The notes beneath the pieces are model-generated. The model worked only from the letters and a program-made list of their open reading frames with translations. It made no database searches and was not told the origin of the DNA. Shown piece by piece: positions 14,303 through 23,048 of a stretch of 30,498 nt of DNA (positions within the stretch are counted from its first letter, which is position 1; every line of letters starts with the position of its first letter). The stretch lies in contig JBJOQZ010000037.1 in NCBI GenBank assembly GCA_046049705.1, forward strand, positions 1-30,498, written 5' to 3'. Position numbers and translations under genes: made by a program. This DNA is from DALYDD01 sp046049705 (GTDB lineage Bacteria > Patescibacteriota > Minisyncoccia > Phycocordibacterales > CAIZLB01).

Positions 14303-15868
14303 ATGAAAAAAACAATCTTCTTTCTTGGCATTCTCTTTGTAGTATTCTCTGTCGGTATTGACGTGACCGAGGCGAAAGCAAAAACTAAGAAGAAAGAATG
14401 TAGGTATACGCATATTTGTAACTACAATGTCGAAGTGGATGGAGTAAATTATCGTGTCACTGGTGGAGCAGAATATACTCGAACTTGTGGCAAAAATACA
14501 TTTCCTGCACGAGGGTGTGATTGGATAAGAGCCGAGATTATTAGTCGGATTAATCCTGGCAACCTATCAATGTCATGGGGATTGTCATGTGGAAATACCC
14601 ACTTCTATAGAGCTACAATACTTAGTACATCAGGGATGTGCGGGTCAGCACATGGGGGCACATTTACATCATTCCCCACAAGTGACCTTTGCACAGTTGG
14701 TAGTGTTATCAATAGTGCAGAAACCGATACGTCTTATACATGGGGTTGTGCTGGTACGGGCGGTGGAGCGAGTGCGAGTTGTTCAGCTGCAAAGCAAGTG
14801 AGTTTTGATTTATCTTGCGCAGCTGATCCAGCAACTGGTGTTGCTGGTGCGCCGGTAAACTTTGATGCCACTATCTCAAATAGTCCACAAGGTGAGAATG
14901 AATATACATATAATTGGCTTGTAAATGGAGTGCAATACAGTGATGATGATACGTTCCAATTTACTTTCAATAGTGCAACTGATACTGCTTCAGTTAAGGT
15001 TACTGCTCAGTATGGCTCTGAAGCAAAAGAAGTTGTATGTCCTTTTAATCGAGTTGATTGCAGTGGCGGACAGTATTATTGTGGTGACCAAGTAGACCCT
15101 GTAAGTTATGCTTGTTCAACAGGTCCTTCAAGCTGTCCTGTTGCCTCATGTGGCCCTGGATATGACATATCATTAGATAAAGAACTCGCACCAGGTGGCA
15201 CACTCCAAACTACAAATGTTGGAAATGGATATGTGCTATCAAATAATTTGTGTATAAATGGTAATGAGTTGAAATATGTAAACGGAGTCTCTACTTGGAT
15301 GTTTAATGTTGGATATAGTGCATGGACTTGGAGTTGTTCGCACCCAGATGTTCTTACAAGTGCGAATTGTAAAGCGAGGTGTAAAACGGGTGAGTATTAT
15401 TGCATGGGCCAAGGTGCATGTATTCCTGATACACAAAATTGTGATTGCCCACTAACTGGTACGGGTACAATAGTGGACCAGAGGTCATATTGTACAGATC
15501 AACAAACAGGTACTTGTATGGCCTGTGGAAGTGTTGTGAGGTATTTCAAATTGTCGCCAGACGAGGTGTCTAAAAATCAAGGTCAGCAATGTGGTGCCTA
15601 TTGGGACACAAACCCAGTTGCTGAGGAAAATAAACCTGAAGGTACAACTGATACTCGAGTAAGCTGTAAAATTACGACTGGACAAACAGTTATACCTGTA
15701 TCTTCATCAAACCCAGAAGGAGGAGTGGCCTATGGAGTAGGAATTGCGTCGCATGAACTTACTTGTACTCAGCAGTATCAACTCAATAATGAACCTGAAT
15801 GGCTTGATTTACTCACAAGTTCAATGCCTGCAAAGTGCCGTGCACTACCTGGCGTAATTGAACGTTAG
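14303..15868 (+). CDS. Cys-rich secreted protein with PKD/Ig-like domain
   Basis: 521 residues. A Sec signal peptide (about 1-26, cleavage near EAKA) precedes a Cys-rich extracellular chain of about 40 cysteines, probably disulphide-bonded. Residues about 110-165 (from GMCGSAHGGTFTSFP to SYTWGCAGTGGGASASC) form a module often seen repeated in Parcubacterial surface proteins. Residues about 170-250 (VNFDATI, YTYNWLVNG, TASVKVTA) look like a PKD/Ig-like beta-sandwich. A second Cys-rich block (250-420) has CxxC-type pairs. No enzyme motif is recognised and no C-terminal anchor is visible. It is translationally close to the TPR gene (2-nt gap) and shares its leaderless promoter. Confidence 0.78.
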   Translation: MKKTIFFLGILFVVFSVGIDVTEAKAKTKKKECRYTHICNYNVEVDGVNYRVTGGAEYTRTCGKNTFPARGCDWIRAEIISRINPGNLSMSWGLSCGNTHFYRATILSTSGMCGSAHGGTFTSFPTSDLCTVGSVINSAETDTSYTWGCAGTGGGASASCSAAKQVSFDLSCAADPATGVAGAPVNFDATISNSPQGENEYTYNWLVNGVQYSDDDTFQFTFNSATDTASVKVTAQYGSEAKEVVCPFNRVDCSGGQYYCGDQVDPVSYACSTGPSSCPVASCGPGYDISLDKELAPGGTLQTTNVGNGYVLSNNLCINGNELKYVNGVSTWMFNVGYSAWTWSCSHPDVLTSANCKARCKTGEYYCMGQGACIPDTQNCDCPLTGTGTIVDQRSYCTDQQTGTCMACGSVVRYFKLSPDEVSKNQGQQCGAYWDTNPVAEENKPEGTTDTRVSCKITTGQTVIPVSSSNPEGGVAYGVGIASHELTCTQQYQLNNEPEWLDLLTSSMPAKCRALPGVIER

Positions 15869-15942
15869 TTGTCGCCATACTAGTGACTGCAAGGCATAAG
15901 GGGGTTATCTGCATTGCAAAATACCCTAAATAATGATAATTT

Positions 15943-15980
15943 AAGCACACGACTTTTTCTCAAAGTCGGTGCTTTTATTT
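15943..15980 (+). terminator. Intrinsic terminator of the TPR / Cys-rich unit
   Basis: AAGCAC-A-CGACTTT / AAAGTCG-GTGCTT, 13 bp with one bulged A and a short TTCTC loop, followed by TTATTT. Confidence 0.8.
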
Positions 15981-16006
15981 AGAAATTTAGAATTTTTTAA
16001 CCATAA

Positions 16007-16012
16007 TTTAAT
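16007..16012 (+). promoter_or_regulatory. Candidate -10 of fusA, leaderless
   Basis: TTTAAT (one mismatch to TATAAT), 8 positions before the ATG at 16020. The surrounding DNA is AT-rich, so this is weaker than the other cases. Confidence 0.4.
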
Positions 16013-16019
16013 CAAATTT

Positions 16020-18176
16020 ATGAATCGAGATTATCCACTAGAGCGAGTACGAAACTTCGGTATCATCGCTCACATCGACGCAGGTAAGACAACTACATCA
16101 GAACGTGTACTTTACTATACAGGTATGAGTCACAAGATTGGTGAAGTTCACGAAGGTGAGGCCGTAACCGACTGGATGGAACAGGAAAAAGAGCGTGGTA
16201 TTACTATTACTGCCGCTGCAATCACTTGTTTCTGGAACCCTACATATATGGGGGCAGATGTTTCTAAAAAGCACCGATTCAATATTATCGATACACCAGG
16301 TCACGTAGACTTTACCGTAGAAGTAGAACGATCACTCAAGGTTCTCGATGGTGGAGTGGTGGTATTCGACGGAGTGGCCGGAGTAGAGCCACAGTCTGAA
16401 ACTGTATGGCGACAAGCGGACAAGTACCATGTACCTCGAATTTGTTTCATCAATAAGCTTGACCGTATGGGTGCTTCATTTGAGCGATCATATGCATCTA
16501 TCCTCGACCGACTAAACAAAAGCGCCATCCGAATGCAACTTCCAATCGGAGCAGAGGCAGATTTCGAAGGTGTAGTAGACCTTGTAAAGATGAAGGCGTA
16601 CCGATTTGAAGGTGAGATGGGCAGCCAGGTTATTGAAGGAGAAATCCCTGAAAACATGAAAGCTGATGCAGAAAAGTATCGAGCTGAACTTATCGAAAAG
16701 GCTTGTGAATTCAATGAAGATATGATGAATGCATACCTTGAAGGTAAAACTGATTTTACAGTAGATGAAATCAAGGCAGCTATGCGAAAGGGTGTAATTG
16801 CAAACAAAGTATTCCCAGTATTTACTGGTACGGCTCTTAAAAATAAGGGTGTGCAGTTGATTCTCGATGCTGTAGTTGATTATCTTCCATGTCCTACCGA
16901 TGTACCTGCAGTAAAGGGTGTAAATCCAGATACAGGTGAGGAGATTGAACGATCTGCTTCAGACTCTGAACCGTTTGCTGCTCTTGCATTTAAACTCCAA
17001 AACGATCCATTCGTAGGTCAACTTACATTCTTCCGAGTATATTCAGGTACAGTTGAAGCAGGTTCATATCTCTACAACTCAACAACTGGTCAAAAAGAAC
17101 GACTTGGACGAATTGTGCGACTTCAGGCAAATAAGCGAGAAGAAGTAAAGAAAGTATATGCCGGAGAAATTGCAGCAGCTGTAGGCTTGAAAGATGCAAA
17201 GACTTCACATACATTCTGTGATGAAGCTAATCCAATCATCCTTGATCCAATTAAGTTTGCAGAGCCGGTAGTATCACTCAAAATCGAGCCAAAGACTAAG
17301 GCTGATCAGGAAAAGATGGGTATTGCACTTAAGAAATTGATGGATGAAGACCCTACATTCCGAGTATCTTCAAACACTGAAACTGGAGAAACTATTATCT
17401 CTGGTATGGGTGAGCTCCACCTCGAAATCATGGTTGATCGTATGAAGCGAGAATTTAGCGTGGAAGCAAATGTTGGTAAGCCTCAGGTAGCCTACCGAGA
17501 AACTATCCAAGGTTCTGCTGAAGCTGAGTACAAGTACATTAAACAATCTGGAGGTAAGGGTCAATACGGTCACGTAAAGATCACTATCAAGCCGCTTGAA
17601 AAACTTGAAGAAGGAGCAAAAATTCCTAAAAACGTTCACCGAGAAGAAGGGTTTGAATTCATCGACTCTATCAAGGGTGGTGTTATTCCAGTTGAATTTA
17701 TCCCAGCGGTAGAAAAGGGTGTTAAGGAAGCTATGGATCGAGGTATCGTAGCAGGATTCACGCTTACAAACGTATCTTGTGAACTTACATTCGGTTCATA
17801 CCACGATGTAGACTCATCTGAAATCGCATATAAAATTGCAGGTTCTCAGGCATTCCAAGATGCTGCGAAGCGAGCTCGACCTGTTATCCTTGAGCCAATT
17901 ATGAAAGTAGAATGTGTAATGCCAGAACAATTCATGGGTGACGTTACAGGTTCACTCTCTGGAAAGCGAGGTCAAATCGAAGGTATGGAAGAACGAGGAC
18001 AAGGTCTTCGAGTTATCCGAGCCATGGTTCCACTTTCTGAAATGTTCGGTTATACAACTGATATTCGATCTATGACACAAGGACGAGGTTCAATGACTAT
18101 GGAATTTGATCACTACGACGTGGTGCCACCAAACGTTGAGAAGACGATTGTAGAATCACGAAAGGTGACTGCGTAG
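16020..18176 (+). CDS. fusA: Translation elongation factor G
   Basis: GTPase that drives translocation of tRNA and mRNA. 718 residues from MNRDYPLERVRNFGIIAHID. G-domain motifs AHIDAGKTTT (P-loop), RGITITAA (switch I), DTPGHVDF and NKLDR are intact. Domains II-V follow to VEKTIVESRKVTA. An open frame extends 17 codons further upstream, but those residues are unrelated to EF-G, so the ATG at 16020 is chosen. It stands alone between its own terminator-flanked borders, apart from rpsL-rpsG upstream. Arginine is almost always CGA. Confidence 0.97.
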   Translation: MNRDYPLERVRNFGIIAHIDAGKTTTSERVLYYTGMSHKIGEVHEGEAVTDWMEQEKERGITITAAAITCFWNPTYMGADVSKKHRFNIIDTPGHVDFTVEVERSLKVLDGGVVVFDGVAGVEPQSETVWRQADKYHVPRICFINKLDRMGASFERSYASILDRLNKSAIRMQLPIGAEADFEGVVDLVKMKAYRFEGEMGSQVIEGEIPENMKADAEKYRAELIEKACEFNEDMMNAYLEGKTDFTVDEIKAAMRKGVIANKVFPVFTGTALKNKGVQLILDAVVDYLPCPTDVPAVKGVNPDTGEEIERSASDSEPFAALAFKLQNDPFVGQLTFFRVYSGTVEAGSYLYNSTTGQKERLGRIVRLQANKREEVKKVYAGEIAAAVGLKDAKTSHTFCDEANPIILDPIKFAEPVVSLKIEPKTKADQEKMGIALKKLMDEDPTFRVSSNTETGETIISGMGELHLEIMVDRMKREFSVEANVGKPQVAYRETIQGSAEAEYKYIKQSGGKGQYGHVKITIKPLEKLEEGAKIPKNVHREEGFEFIDSIKGGVIPVEFIPAVEKGVKEAMDRGIVAGFTLTNVSCELTFGSYHDVDSSEIAYKIAGSQAFQDAAKRARPVILEPIMKVECVMPEQFMGDVTGSLSGKRGQIEGMEERGQGLRVIRAMVPLSEMFGYTTDIRSMTQGRGSMTMEFDHYDVVPPNVEKTIVESRKVTA

Positions 18177-18215
18177 GGTAATACATCGCTTTAAATTGTA
18201 GGTCAAAATGTAATA

Positions 18216-18243
18216 ACCGCCGGGCCCACAAGGGCCCGGCGGT
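18216..18243 (+). terminator. GC-rich hairpin downstream of fusA
   Basis: 12-bp perfect stem ACCGCCGGGCCC / GGGCCCGGCGGT with an ACAA loop. It is far more GC-rich than other terminators here and lacks a directly adjacent T-run (the next is TTTT at 18249-18252, then TTTTTT at 18258). Probable terminator or 3'-end stabiliser of the fusA mRNA. Confidence 0.6.
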
Positions 18244-18261
18244 CTGCGTTTTGAGTATTTT

Positions 18262-18289
18262 TTGACACATCATAAAAATATGATACTAT
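18262..18289 (+). promoter_or_regulatory. Promoter of tuf
   Basis: TTGACA (18262-18267), 13 nt, TGA, TACTAT (18284-18289): a consensus -35 with an extended -10. The predicted start is near 18296, directly before a 5-bp hairpin AACGC / GCGTT (18297-18311). Confidence 0.75.
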
Positions 18290-18295
18290 TGTCCT

Positions 18296-18626
18296 CAACG
18301 CATTTAGCGTTTTGTCTCTATCTTCTTTTTTGTTTTTGAAACATAAAGAAAACGACAACATAAGTTACTTTCAATAGCTCGTGAACGTACGTATGATGCC
18401 GAATTATGGCTTTATTAAGCTATAAGACGCGATTGAGTCCATTTGTTCTAGATCAAACCGGTTATTAACAAATCAATTCAATCAAAGCTTCATATAGACC
18501 TCTGACCCTATTGTCTTACAACTACATATTGCGTGGATACCCGTCCCTCGTTTCTTTATATCTATATGAAAAAGAAGCAATGGAGGCAATTTTTATCAAA
18601 CCAAATTATTTAATCAAAACATACAT
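18296..18626 (+). other. Long 5' leader of tuf, no known RNA recognised
   Basis: About 330 nt between the predicted start and the tuf ATG, the longest gene-free stretch in the window. It opens with hairpin AACGC-ATTTA-GCGTT and a pyrimidine-rich tract. No tRNA, riboswitch or other known RNA was recognised. A 15-codon frame (18566-18613, ATG to TAA, MKKKQWRQFLSNQII) lies just before tuf and could be a leader peptide; coding is unproven. Confidence 0.45.
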
Positions 18627-19820
18627 ATGGCTGAAGCATTTGATCGCTCAAAACCCCATGTAAACGTAGGTACTATTGGTCACGTTGACCACGGTAAGAC
18701 AACTCTTACTGCGGCAATTCTTAACACTCTTCACCGAGCAGGTATGCAGGTGACTCTTAAGGGTGTAAATGAAATCGACAAGGCTCCTGAAGAAAAAGCT
18801 CGAGGTATTACTATCTCACTTTCTCACTCAGAGTACTCTACTGCAAACCGACACTACGCTCACATCGATGCGCCAGGTCACGCCGACTACATCAAAAACA
18901 TGATTACTGGTGCCGCTCAAATGGACGGTGCTATCCTCGTGGTAGCCGCTACTGACGGTGCGATGCCTCAAACACGAGAGCACGTACTTCTTGCTAAGCA
19001 AGTAGGTGTACCTAAGATCATCGTATTCCTAAACAAATGCGATATGGTTGATGATGCTGACATGATCGACCTCGTTGAAGCTGAAATCCGAGAACTTCTT
19101 TCAAAGAACGGATTTGATGGCGACAATGCACCTGTAATCCGAGGTTCTGCGCTCAAGGCTCTTGAAGCGACTGGAACAGACGATGAATGGTCTAAGAAGA
19201 TTCTTGACCTTGCAGAAGCACTTGATACATACATCCCAGTACCAGAACGAGAAACTGATAAACCTTTCCTTATGCCTATTGAAGACATCTTCTCTATCGA
19301 AGGACGAGGTACAGTAGTAACTGGTAAAATCGAAAAGGGTGTTGTTAAAGTGGGAGAAACTATTGAAATCGTCGGTCTTAAGGATACTGCTTCAACTGCA
19401 GTAACTGGAATCGAAATGTTCAATAAGCAACTCAATGAAGGTATGGCTGGAGACAACGCTGGTATCCTTCTCCGAGGTGTTAAAAAAGAAGATCTTACTC
19501 GAGGTCAAGTTATCTGTAAGCCAGGCTCAGTAAAGCCTCATACAGATTTCGAAGCCGAAGTATATATCTTGAAGAAAGAAGAAGGAGGTCGACATACACC
19601 ATTCTTTACAGGGTACAAACCACAGTTCTACGTCCGAACAACTGACGTAACTGGTGAAGTATCACTTGCTGAAGGTGTAGAAATGGTAATGCCTGGTGAT
19701 ACAGTTACATTCAAGGTAAAACTTGTTGCCCCTGTTGCTCTTGAAGACAAACAAAAGTTTGCGATTCGAGAAGGTGGTAAAACTGTAGGTGCCGGTGTTG
19801 TTACCAAGATTGTCGCGTAA
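18627..19820 (+). CDS. tuf: Translation elongation factor Tu
   Basis: Delivers aminoacyl-tRNA to the ribosome. 397 residues, standard length. GTPase motifs GHVDHGKTTL, DAPGHADY and NKCDMVDD are intact; domains II and III end VGAGVVTKIVA. 13 of its 14 arginines are CGA and one is CGC. It is monocistronic behind its own strong promoter and long leader, followed 52 nt later by rpsJ with a separate promoter. No Shine-Dalgarno directly precedes the ATG; a GGAGG at 18582-18586 is about 40 nt too far away. Confidence 0.98.
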   Translation: MAEAFDRSKPHVNVGTIGHVDHGKTTLTAAILNTLHRAGMQVTLKGVNEIDKAPEEKARGITISLSHSEYSTANRHYAHIDAPGHADYIKNMITGAAQMDGAILVVAATDGAMPQTREHVLLAKQVGVPKIIVFLNKCDMVDDADMIDLVEAEIRELLSKNGFDGDNAPVIRGSALKALEATGTDDEWSKKILDLAEALDTYIPVPERETDKPFLMPIEDIFSIEGRGTVVTGKIEKGVVKVGETIEIVGLKDTASTAVTGIEMFNKQLNEGMAGDNAGILLRGVKKEDLTRGQVICKPGSVKPHTDFEAEVYILKKEEGGRHTPFFTGYKPQFYVRTTDVTGEVSLAEGVEMVMPGDTVTFKVKLVAPVALEDKQKFAIREGGKTVGAGVVTKIVA

Positions 19821-19832
19821 CACGTTTACTCA

Positions 19833-19860
19833 TTGAGCCTTCGACAAGCTCTAATCTAAT
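19833..19860 (+). promoter_or_regulatory. Candidate promoter of the S10 gene cluster
   Basis: TTGAGC (19833-19838), 16-bp spacer, TCTAAT (19855-19860). The predicted start near 19867 gives a leader of only about 6 nt before ATG 19873. Confidence 0.5.
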
Positions 19861-19872
19861 CTTTTGCCATCT

Positions 19873-20229
19873 ATGGCTACAAAAGAAGCGACAAAAAAGA
19901 AATCTAGTGTTAAAGAAGACGTGGTGTCAAAGCTTCGAATTCGAGTGCGCGCATACGAATCAAAAATTATCGATGCATCTATAAAACAGATCATGGATAC
20001 AGCACTTCGATATGATGCACAGGTAGTAGGACCAATTCCTCTTCCAACCGAAATTCGAAAGTACACTGTAAACCGAGCTTCTTTCGTGTATAAAAATGCA
20101 CGAGAGCAGTTTGAAATGCGTGTACATAAGCGCCTCATCGATATTATTAATCCAAATGCAAAGCTCGTAGAGGCTCTTACGAATCTCTCGCTTCCATCTG
20201 GTGTAAATATTGATGTGAAAATGATGTAG
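19873..20229 (+). CDS. rpsJ: 30S ribosomal protein uS10
   Basis: 118 residues. The canonical core begins at KLRIRVRAYESKIIDAS and continues through GPIPLPTEIRKYTVNRASFV and MRVHKRLIDIINP. The usual length is about 102; the extra is a Lys-rich N-terminal arm (MATKEATKKKSSVKEDVVS). ATG 19873 is preferred over an in-frame TTG at 19864. First gene of the S10 cluster; rplC follows after 47 nt. S10 is also known as an antitermination factor (NusE) in other bacteria. Confidence 0.96.
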   Translation: MATKEATKKKSSVKEDVVSKLRIRVRAYESKIIDASIKQIMDTALRYDAQVVGPIPLPTEIRKYTVNRASFVYKNAREQFEMRVHKRLIDIINPNAKLVEALTNLSLPSGVNIDVKMM

Positions 20230-20237
20230 AGCATCAT

Positions 20238-20267
20238 TGGACATACACTATTCTCTACACACATAAT
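20238..20267 (+). promoter_or_regulatory. Possible internal promoter before rplC
   Basis: TGGACA (20238-20243), 18 bp, CATAAT (20262-20267), 10 positions before the rplC ATG. Plausible but weaker than the other promoters. Confidence 0.35.
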
Positions 20268-20276
20268 ATTGCTGCT

Positions 20277-20876
20277 ATGAAATTTATTCTGGGAACAAAA
20301 GTCTCGATGACTCAGCTCTTCGACGAAGGGGGCAAAGTACATCCTGTCACAGTTGTAAAAACTGGTCCGATGGTCGTCACGCAAGTGAAGACTGCAGACA
20401 AAGACGGATACTCTGCTCTTCAAGTTGGTTTCGGAAAGAAAAGCGCAAAAAATATCAACAAAGCCCAAAAGGGTCAAATGAAAGACGGTAATTACCAGTA
20501 CCTCAAAGAACTAAAAGGGATCGAAGCTACTGCCGAAGTCGGTGGTGCGCTCGAACAAACTTTTGAAGCAGGAGATATTGTTGAAGTTTCAGCAATTTCG
20601 AAAGCAAAAGGTTTTCAGGGTGTGGTAAAACGTCACGGTTTCCATGGAGGTCCACGGTCTCACGGTCAGAAGCACTCTGAACGAGAACCAGGATCGATTG
20701 GTGCCGGTGGATATCAGCGCGTTTTCAAAGGCCGAAAAATGGCCGGCCGAATGGGCGGTGATCGAGTCACTGTAAAAAATCTCGTTGTTGTCTCGGTAGA
20801 CAATGAGGCAAATGAAATCTATATCCGAGGTGCAATTCCTGGTCGAAAGGGCACATTAGTAGAAGTAAGAGGTTAA
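20277..20876 (+). CDS. rplC: 50S ribosomal protein uL3
   Basis: 199 residues, typical of bacteria without long tails. MKFILGTKVSMTQLFDEGGKV opens the family. The peptidyl-transferase-facing loop reads HGGPRSHGQKHSEREPGSIG then VFKGRKMAGRMGGDRVT. The segment after SIG (AGGYQ) is one residue shorter than the common form and lacks the glutamine methylated in E. coli. Followed by rplD after 8 nt. Confidence 0.96.
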   Translation: MKFILGTKVSMTQLFDEGGKVHPVTVVKTGPMVVTQVKTADKDGYSALQVGFGKKSAKNINKAQKGQMKDGNYQYLKELKGIEATAEVGGALEQTFEAGDIVEVSAISKAKGFQGVVKRHGFHGGPRSHGQKHSEREPGSIGAGGYQRVFKGRKMAGRMGGDRVTVKNLVVVSVDNEANEIYIRGAIPGRKGTLVEVRG

Positions 20877-20884
20877 TCAATACT

Positions 20885-21610
20885 ATGGCAGAAAAGAAAA
20901 CAACAAAAACTGTAAAGGCTACAAAGTCTAATGCAGATGTTTCCCTTGAGGCAAAGGTATTTGATATGGAAGGGAAGTCTGCTGGCTCTGTTACATTGCC
21001 AGAAGAAATCTTTGGCCTTTCATGGAATGCAGACTTGATTCATCAGGTGGTAACATCGATGATGTCAGATGCACGACAGCCTCTTGCTCATACTAAAACT
21101 CGAGGTGAAGTGGCAGGAACAGGTAAAAAACCTTGGAAACAAAAGGGAACTGGTCGCGCACGACATGGCTCACGTCGGTCTCCGATTTGGGTTGGTGGAG
21201 GTGTCGCTCATGGTCCACGAAACGAAAAGAGCTATGCTCGAAAAGTTAACAAGAAGATGAAAACAAAAGCTTTGTTTACACTCTTGTCTAAAAAGTTCCG
21301 AGACGGAGAAGTTATCTTCGTTAAGTCACTTGACCTTGCTGAACCTAAGACAAACAATGCGAAGTCATTCTTGACTCGTGTTGCTGATGGATCAGGCGAA
21401 GCAATGCTTGCAAAGAAGCGAAAGAATGCAGCTGTCATCATGGCACCTGAACTTTCACTAAATGCAAAGCGAGGATTTAAGAATTTCAATAACCTTGAAG
21501 TTGTTGAAGTACGAAACCTCAATCCGCTTGCACTCGTTAATTACAAATATGTAGTGATTGCTTCTCCAGAAGCTTCACTCGTCACTCTCGCTTCACGAAG
21601 TGCCAAATAA
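20885..21610 (+). CDS. rplD: 50S ribosomal protein uL4
   Basis: 241 residues. The exit-tunnel loop is recognisable from HTKTRGEVAGTGKKPWKQKG and GTGRARHGSRRSPIWVGGG; the C-terminal globular part is ALVNYKYVVIASPEASLVTL. The N-terminus carries about 20 extra Lys/Thr/Ala-rich residues. Its TAA (21608-21610) overlaps the ATG of rplW by one base (TAATG), implying translational coupling. In E. coli L4 represses this operon; no matching leader structure was identified here. Confidence 0.96.
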   Translation: MAEKKTTKTVKATKSNADVSLEAKVFDMEGKSAGSVTLPEEIFGLSWNADLIHQVVTSMMSDARQPLAHTKTRGEVAGTGKKPWKQKGTGRARHGSRRSPIWVGGGVAHGPRNEKSYARKVNKKMKTKALFTLLSKKFRDGEVIFVKSLDLAEPKTNNAKSFLTRVADGSGEAMLAKKRKNAAVIMAPELSLNAKRGFKNFNNLEVVEVRNLNPLALVNYKYVVIASPEASLVTLASRSAK

Positions 21611-21915
21611 TGTCATTGAATATGAAAACATCAGTCAATAAACATGCGGTTGGCAGTATCAAGAAGCCTCGAATCACAGAAAAAGCTACTTTTTCTGCTG
21701 AGAAGGGTGCATACATTTTTGAAATTGCGCAAGATGCAACAAAAATTACGGTTGCGAAAGCAATCGAAGCTCTCTACAAAGTCGTGCCGGTTAAGGTCAA
21801 TATTGTCCGAACGCCTGCAAAGAAAGTCTTTGTACGAGGAAAGGTCGGTTATAAACAAGCAGTCAAGAAAGCGATTGTGTTCCTCAAAAAGGGAGACAAA
21901 ATCGATCTTGCATAA
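21610..21915 (+). CDS. rplW: 50S ribosomal protein uL23
   Basis: 101 residues, normal length. KPRITEKATFSAEKGAYIFE, VAKAIEALYKVVPVKVNIV and KKAIVFLKKGDKIDLA are the family landmarks. Located at the tunnel exit, where it docks trigger factor and SRP. It starts at the ATG overlapping the rplD stop; an alternative ATG at 21622 would shorten it by four residues. rplB follows after 18 nt. Confidence 0.95.
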   Translation: MSLNMKTSVNKHAVGSIKKPRITEKATFSAEKGAYIFEIAQDATKITVAKAIEALYKVVPVKVNIVRTPAKKVFVRGKVGYKQAVKKAIVFLKKGDKIDLA

Positions 21916-21933
21916 TCGCATTGAACTACTCAT

Positions 21934-22776
21934 ATGAAACGATATAAACCAACAACTCCGTCTCGTCGAAATATGTCTCATGTTTCTTTGCGAAGCATGA
22001 TTACAACCGACACACCACATAAACCTTTGACAAAAGGTGGACACCGATCTGTAGGACGAAACAATACAGGTCGAATCACAACGCGTCATAAGGGGTCAGG
22101 GCATAAGCGAGTATATCGACTTGTCGATTTCAAGATGGACAAGAAAGAGATTCCTGCAAAAATCCTTACTGTGGAATATGATCCAAACCGAACAGGTTTC
22201 ATTGCCCTTGTGGGCTATGCCGATGGAGAAAAACGATATGTTCTTCTTCCAAAATCAGTTCGAGTTGGAGATAAAATTATCACTGCTCAAAAAGCAGAGG
22301 TAAAAGCTGGTAACCGACTTCCACTCCGAAACGTTCCTGTAGGTACATTTATCTACAATATCGAATTACGACCAGAAGGAGGTGCCAAACTTGTACGAGC
22401 TGCCGGATCTTTCGCTGAAGTGATCGGTCAAGACTCTGGGTATACTCAGATCAAGATGCCATCAACTGAAGTACGAAAAATTATTGATACTGCATGGGCA
22501 ACTGTCGGTGAAGTATCAAATGATGAAAACCGTCTTCAAAACTTTGGTAAAGCTGGACGAAGCCGATGGAAGGGTATTCGACCTACAGTTCGTGGTACTG
22601 CCATGAACCCAGTAGATCACCCACACGGAGGTGGTGAAGGCCGACAAGGACGAGGACGACGACGCGCTGTATCTATCTACGGTAAACCAACCGGAAAAGG
22701 ACAGAAGTCTCGAACTCCAAAGAAATACTCAAACAAGTTCATCGTATCTCGCCGACGAGTCGGAAAGAATCGATAA
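21934..22776 (+). CDS. rplB: 50S ribosomal protein uL2
   Basis: 280 residues, standard. Binds 23S rRNA near the peptidyl-transferase centre. GRNNTGRITTRHKGSGHKR and the C-terminal AMNPVDHPHGGGEGR, including the essential His of HPHGGG, are intact. A strong terminator follows, ending the first half of the ribosomal cluster. In most bacteria rpsS would come directly next; here three surface-protein genes intervene. Confidence 0.98.
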   Translation: MKRYKPTTPSRRNMSHVSLRSMITTDTPHKPLTKGGHRSVGRNNTGRITTRHKGSGHKRVYRLVDFKMDKKEIPAKILTVEYDPNRTGFIALVGYADGEKRYVLLPKSVRVGDKIITAQKAEVKAGNRLPLRNVPVGTFIYNIELRPEGGAKLVRAAGSFAEVIGQDSGYTQIKMPSTEVRKIIDTAWATVGEVSNDENRLQNFGKAGRSRWKGIRPTVRGTAMNPVDHPHGGGEGRQGRGRRRAVSIYGKPTGKGQKSRTPKKYSNKFIVSRRRVGKNR

Positions 22777-22797
22777 TCTGTTTCAAGGTATCTCAAA

Positions 22798-22836
22798 ACA
22801 AAAACACCGTCGCAAGGCGGTGTTTTTGTCTTTTTT
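22798..22836 (+). terminator. Intrinsic terminator after rplB
   Basis: 12-bp stem ACAAAAACACCG / CGGTGTTTTTGT, 8-nt loop, then C and TTTTTT. Confidence 0.9.
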
Positions 22837-22940
22837 AACTACATACATCTAGGTCTGCGCAAGGTGTATCCTTAGGAATATGAGTAAGTCGGGGGTACAA
22901 AATAGGCAGATGAAGAAGGTGTGAGGGCTCATGTAGGGTA

Positions 22941-22968
22941 TTGACAAAAAAATATATTATGTTAATAT
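22941..22968 (+). promoter_or_regulatory. Promoter of the peptidoglycan-binding protein gene
   Basis: TTGACA (22941-22946), 13 nt, TGT, TAATAT (22963-22968). Same architecture as the tuf and rpsS promoters. The predicted start near 22975 gives a leader of about 74 nt. Confidence 0.75.
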
Positions 22969-23008
22969 CATGCTACTCATTAGAAATGGTAACCCTACCT
23001 ACAGTGAG

Positions 23009-23025
23009 TCTTTACTAAGTAAAGA
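23009..23025 (+). other. Leader hairpin before the peptidoglycan-binding protein gene
   Basis: TCTTTAC / GTAAAGA, 7-bp stem with a TAA loop, 24 nt before the ATG. Probably mRNA stability or translation control (inference). Nothing else is recognised between 22837 and 22940. Confidence 0.4.
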
Positions 23026-23048
23026 TTAATTAAAACTCTTATATTTAT

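Noticed and set aside
16301..16807. Long open antisense frames opposite fusA (also opposite tuf at 18968-19456 and rplW at 21631-22089)
   Set aside because: Low-complexity Ser/Ile/Arg translations with no motif; they mirror the codon bias of the real genes.
18582..18586. GGAGG as a Shine-Dalgarno for tuf
   Set aside because: It is about 40 nt before the ATG, far outside the working distance.
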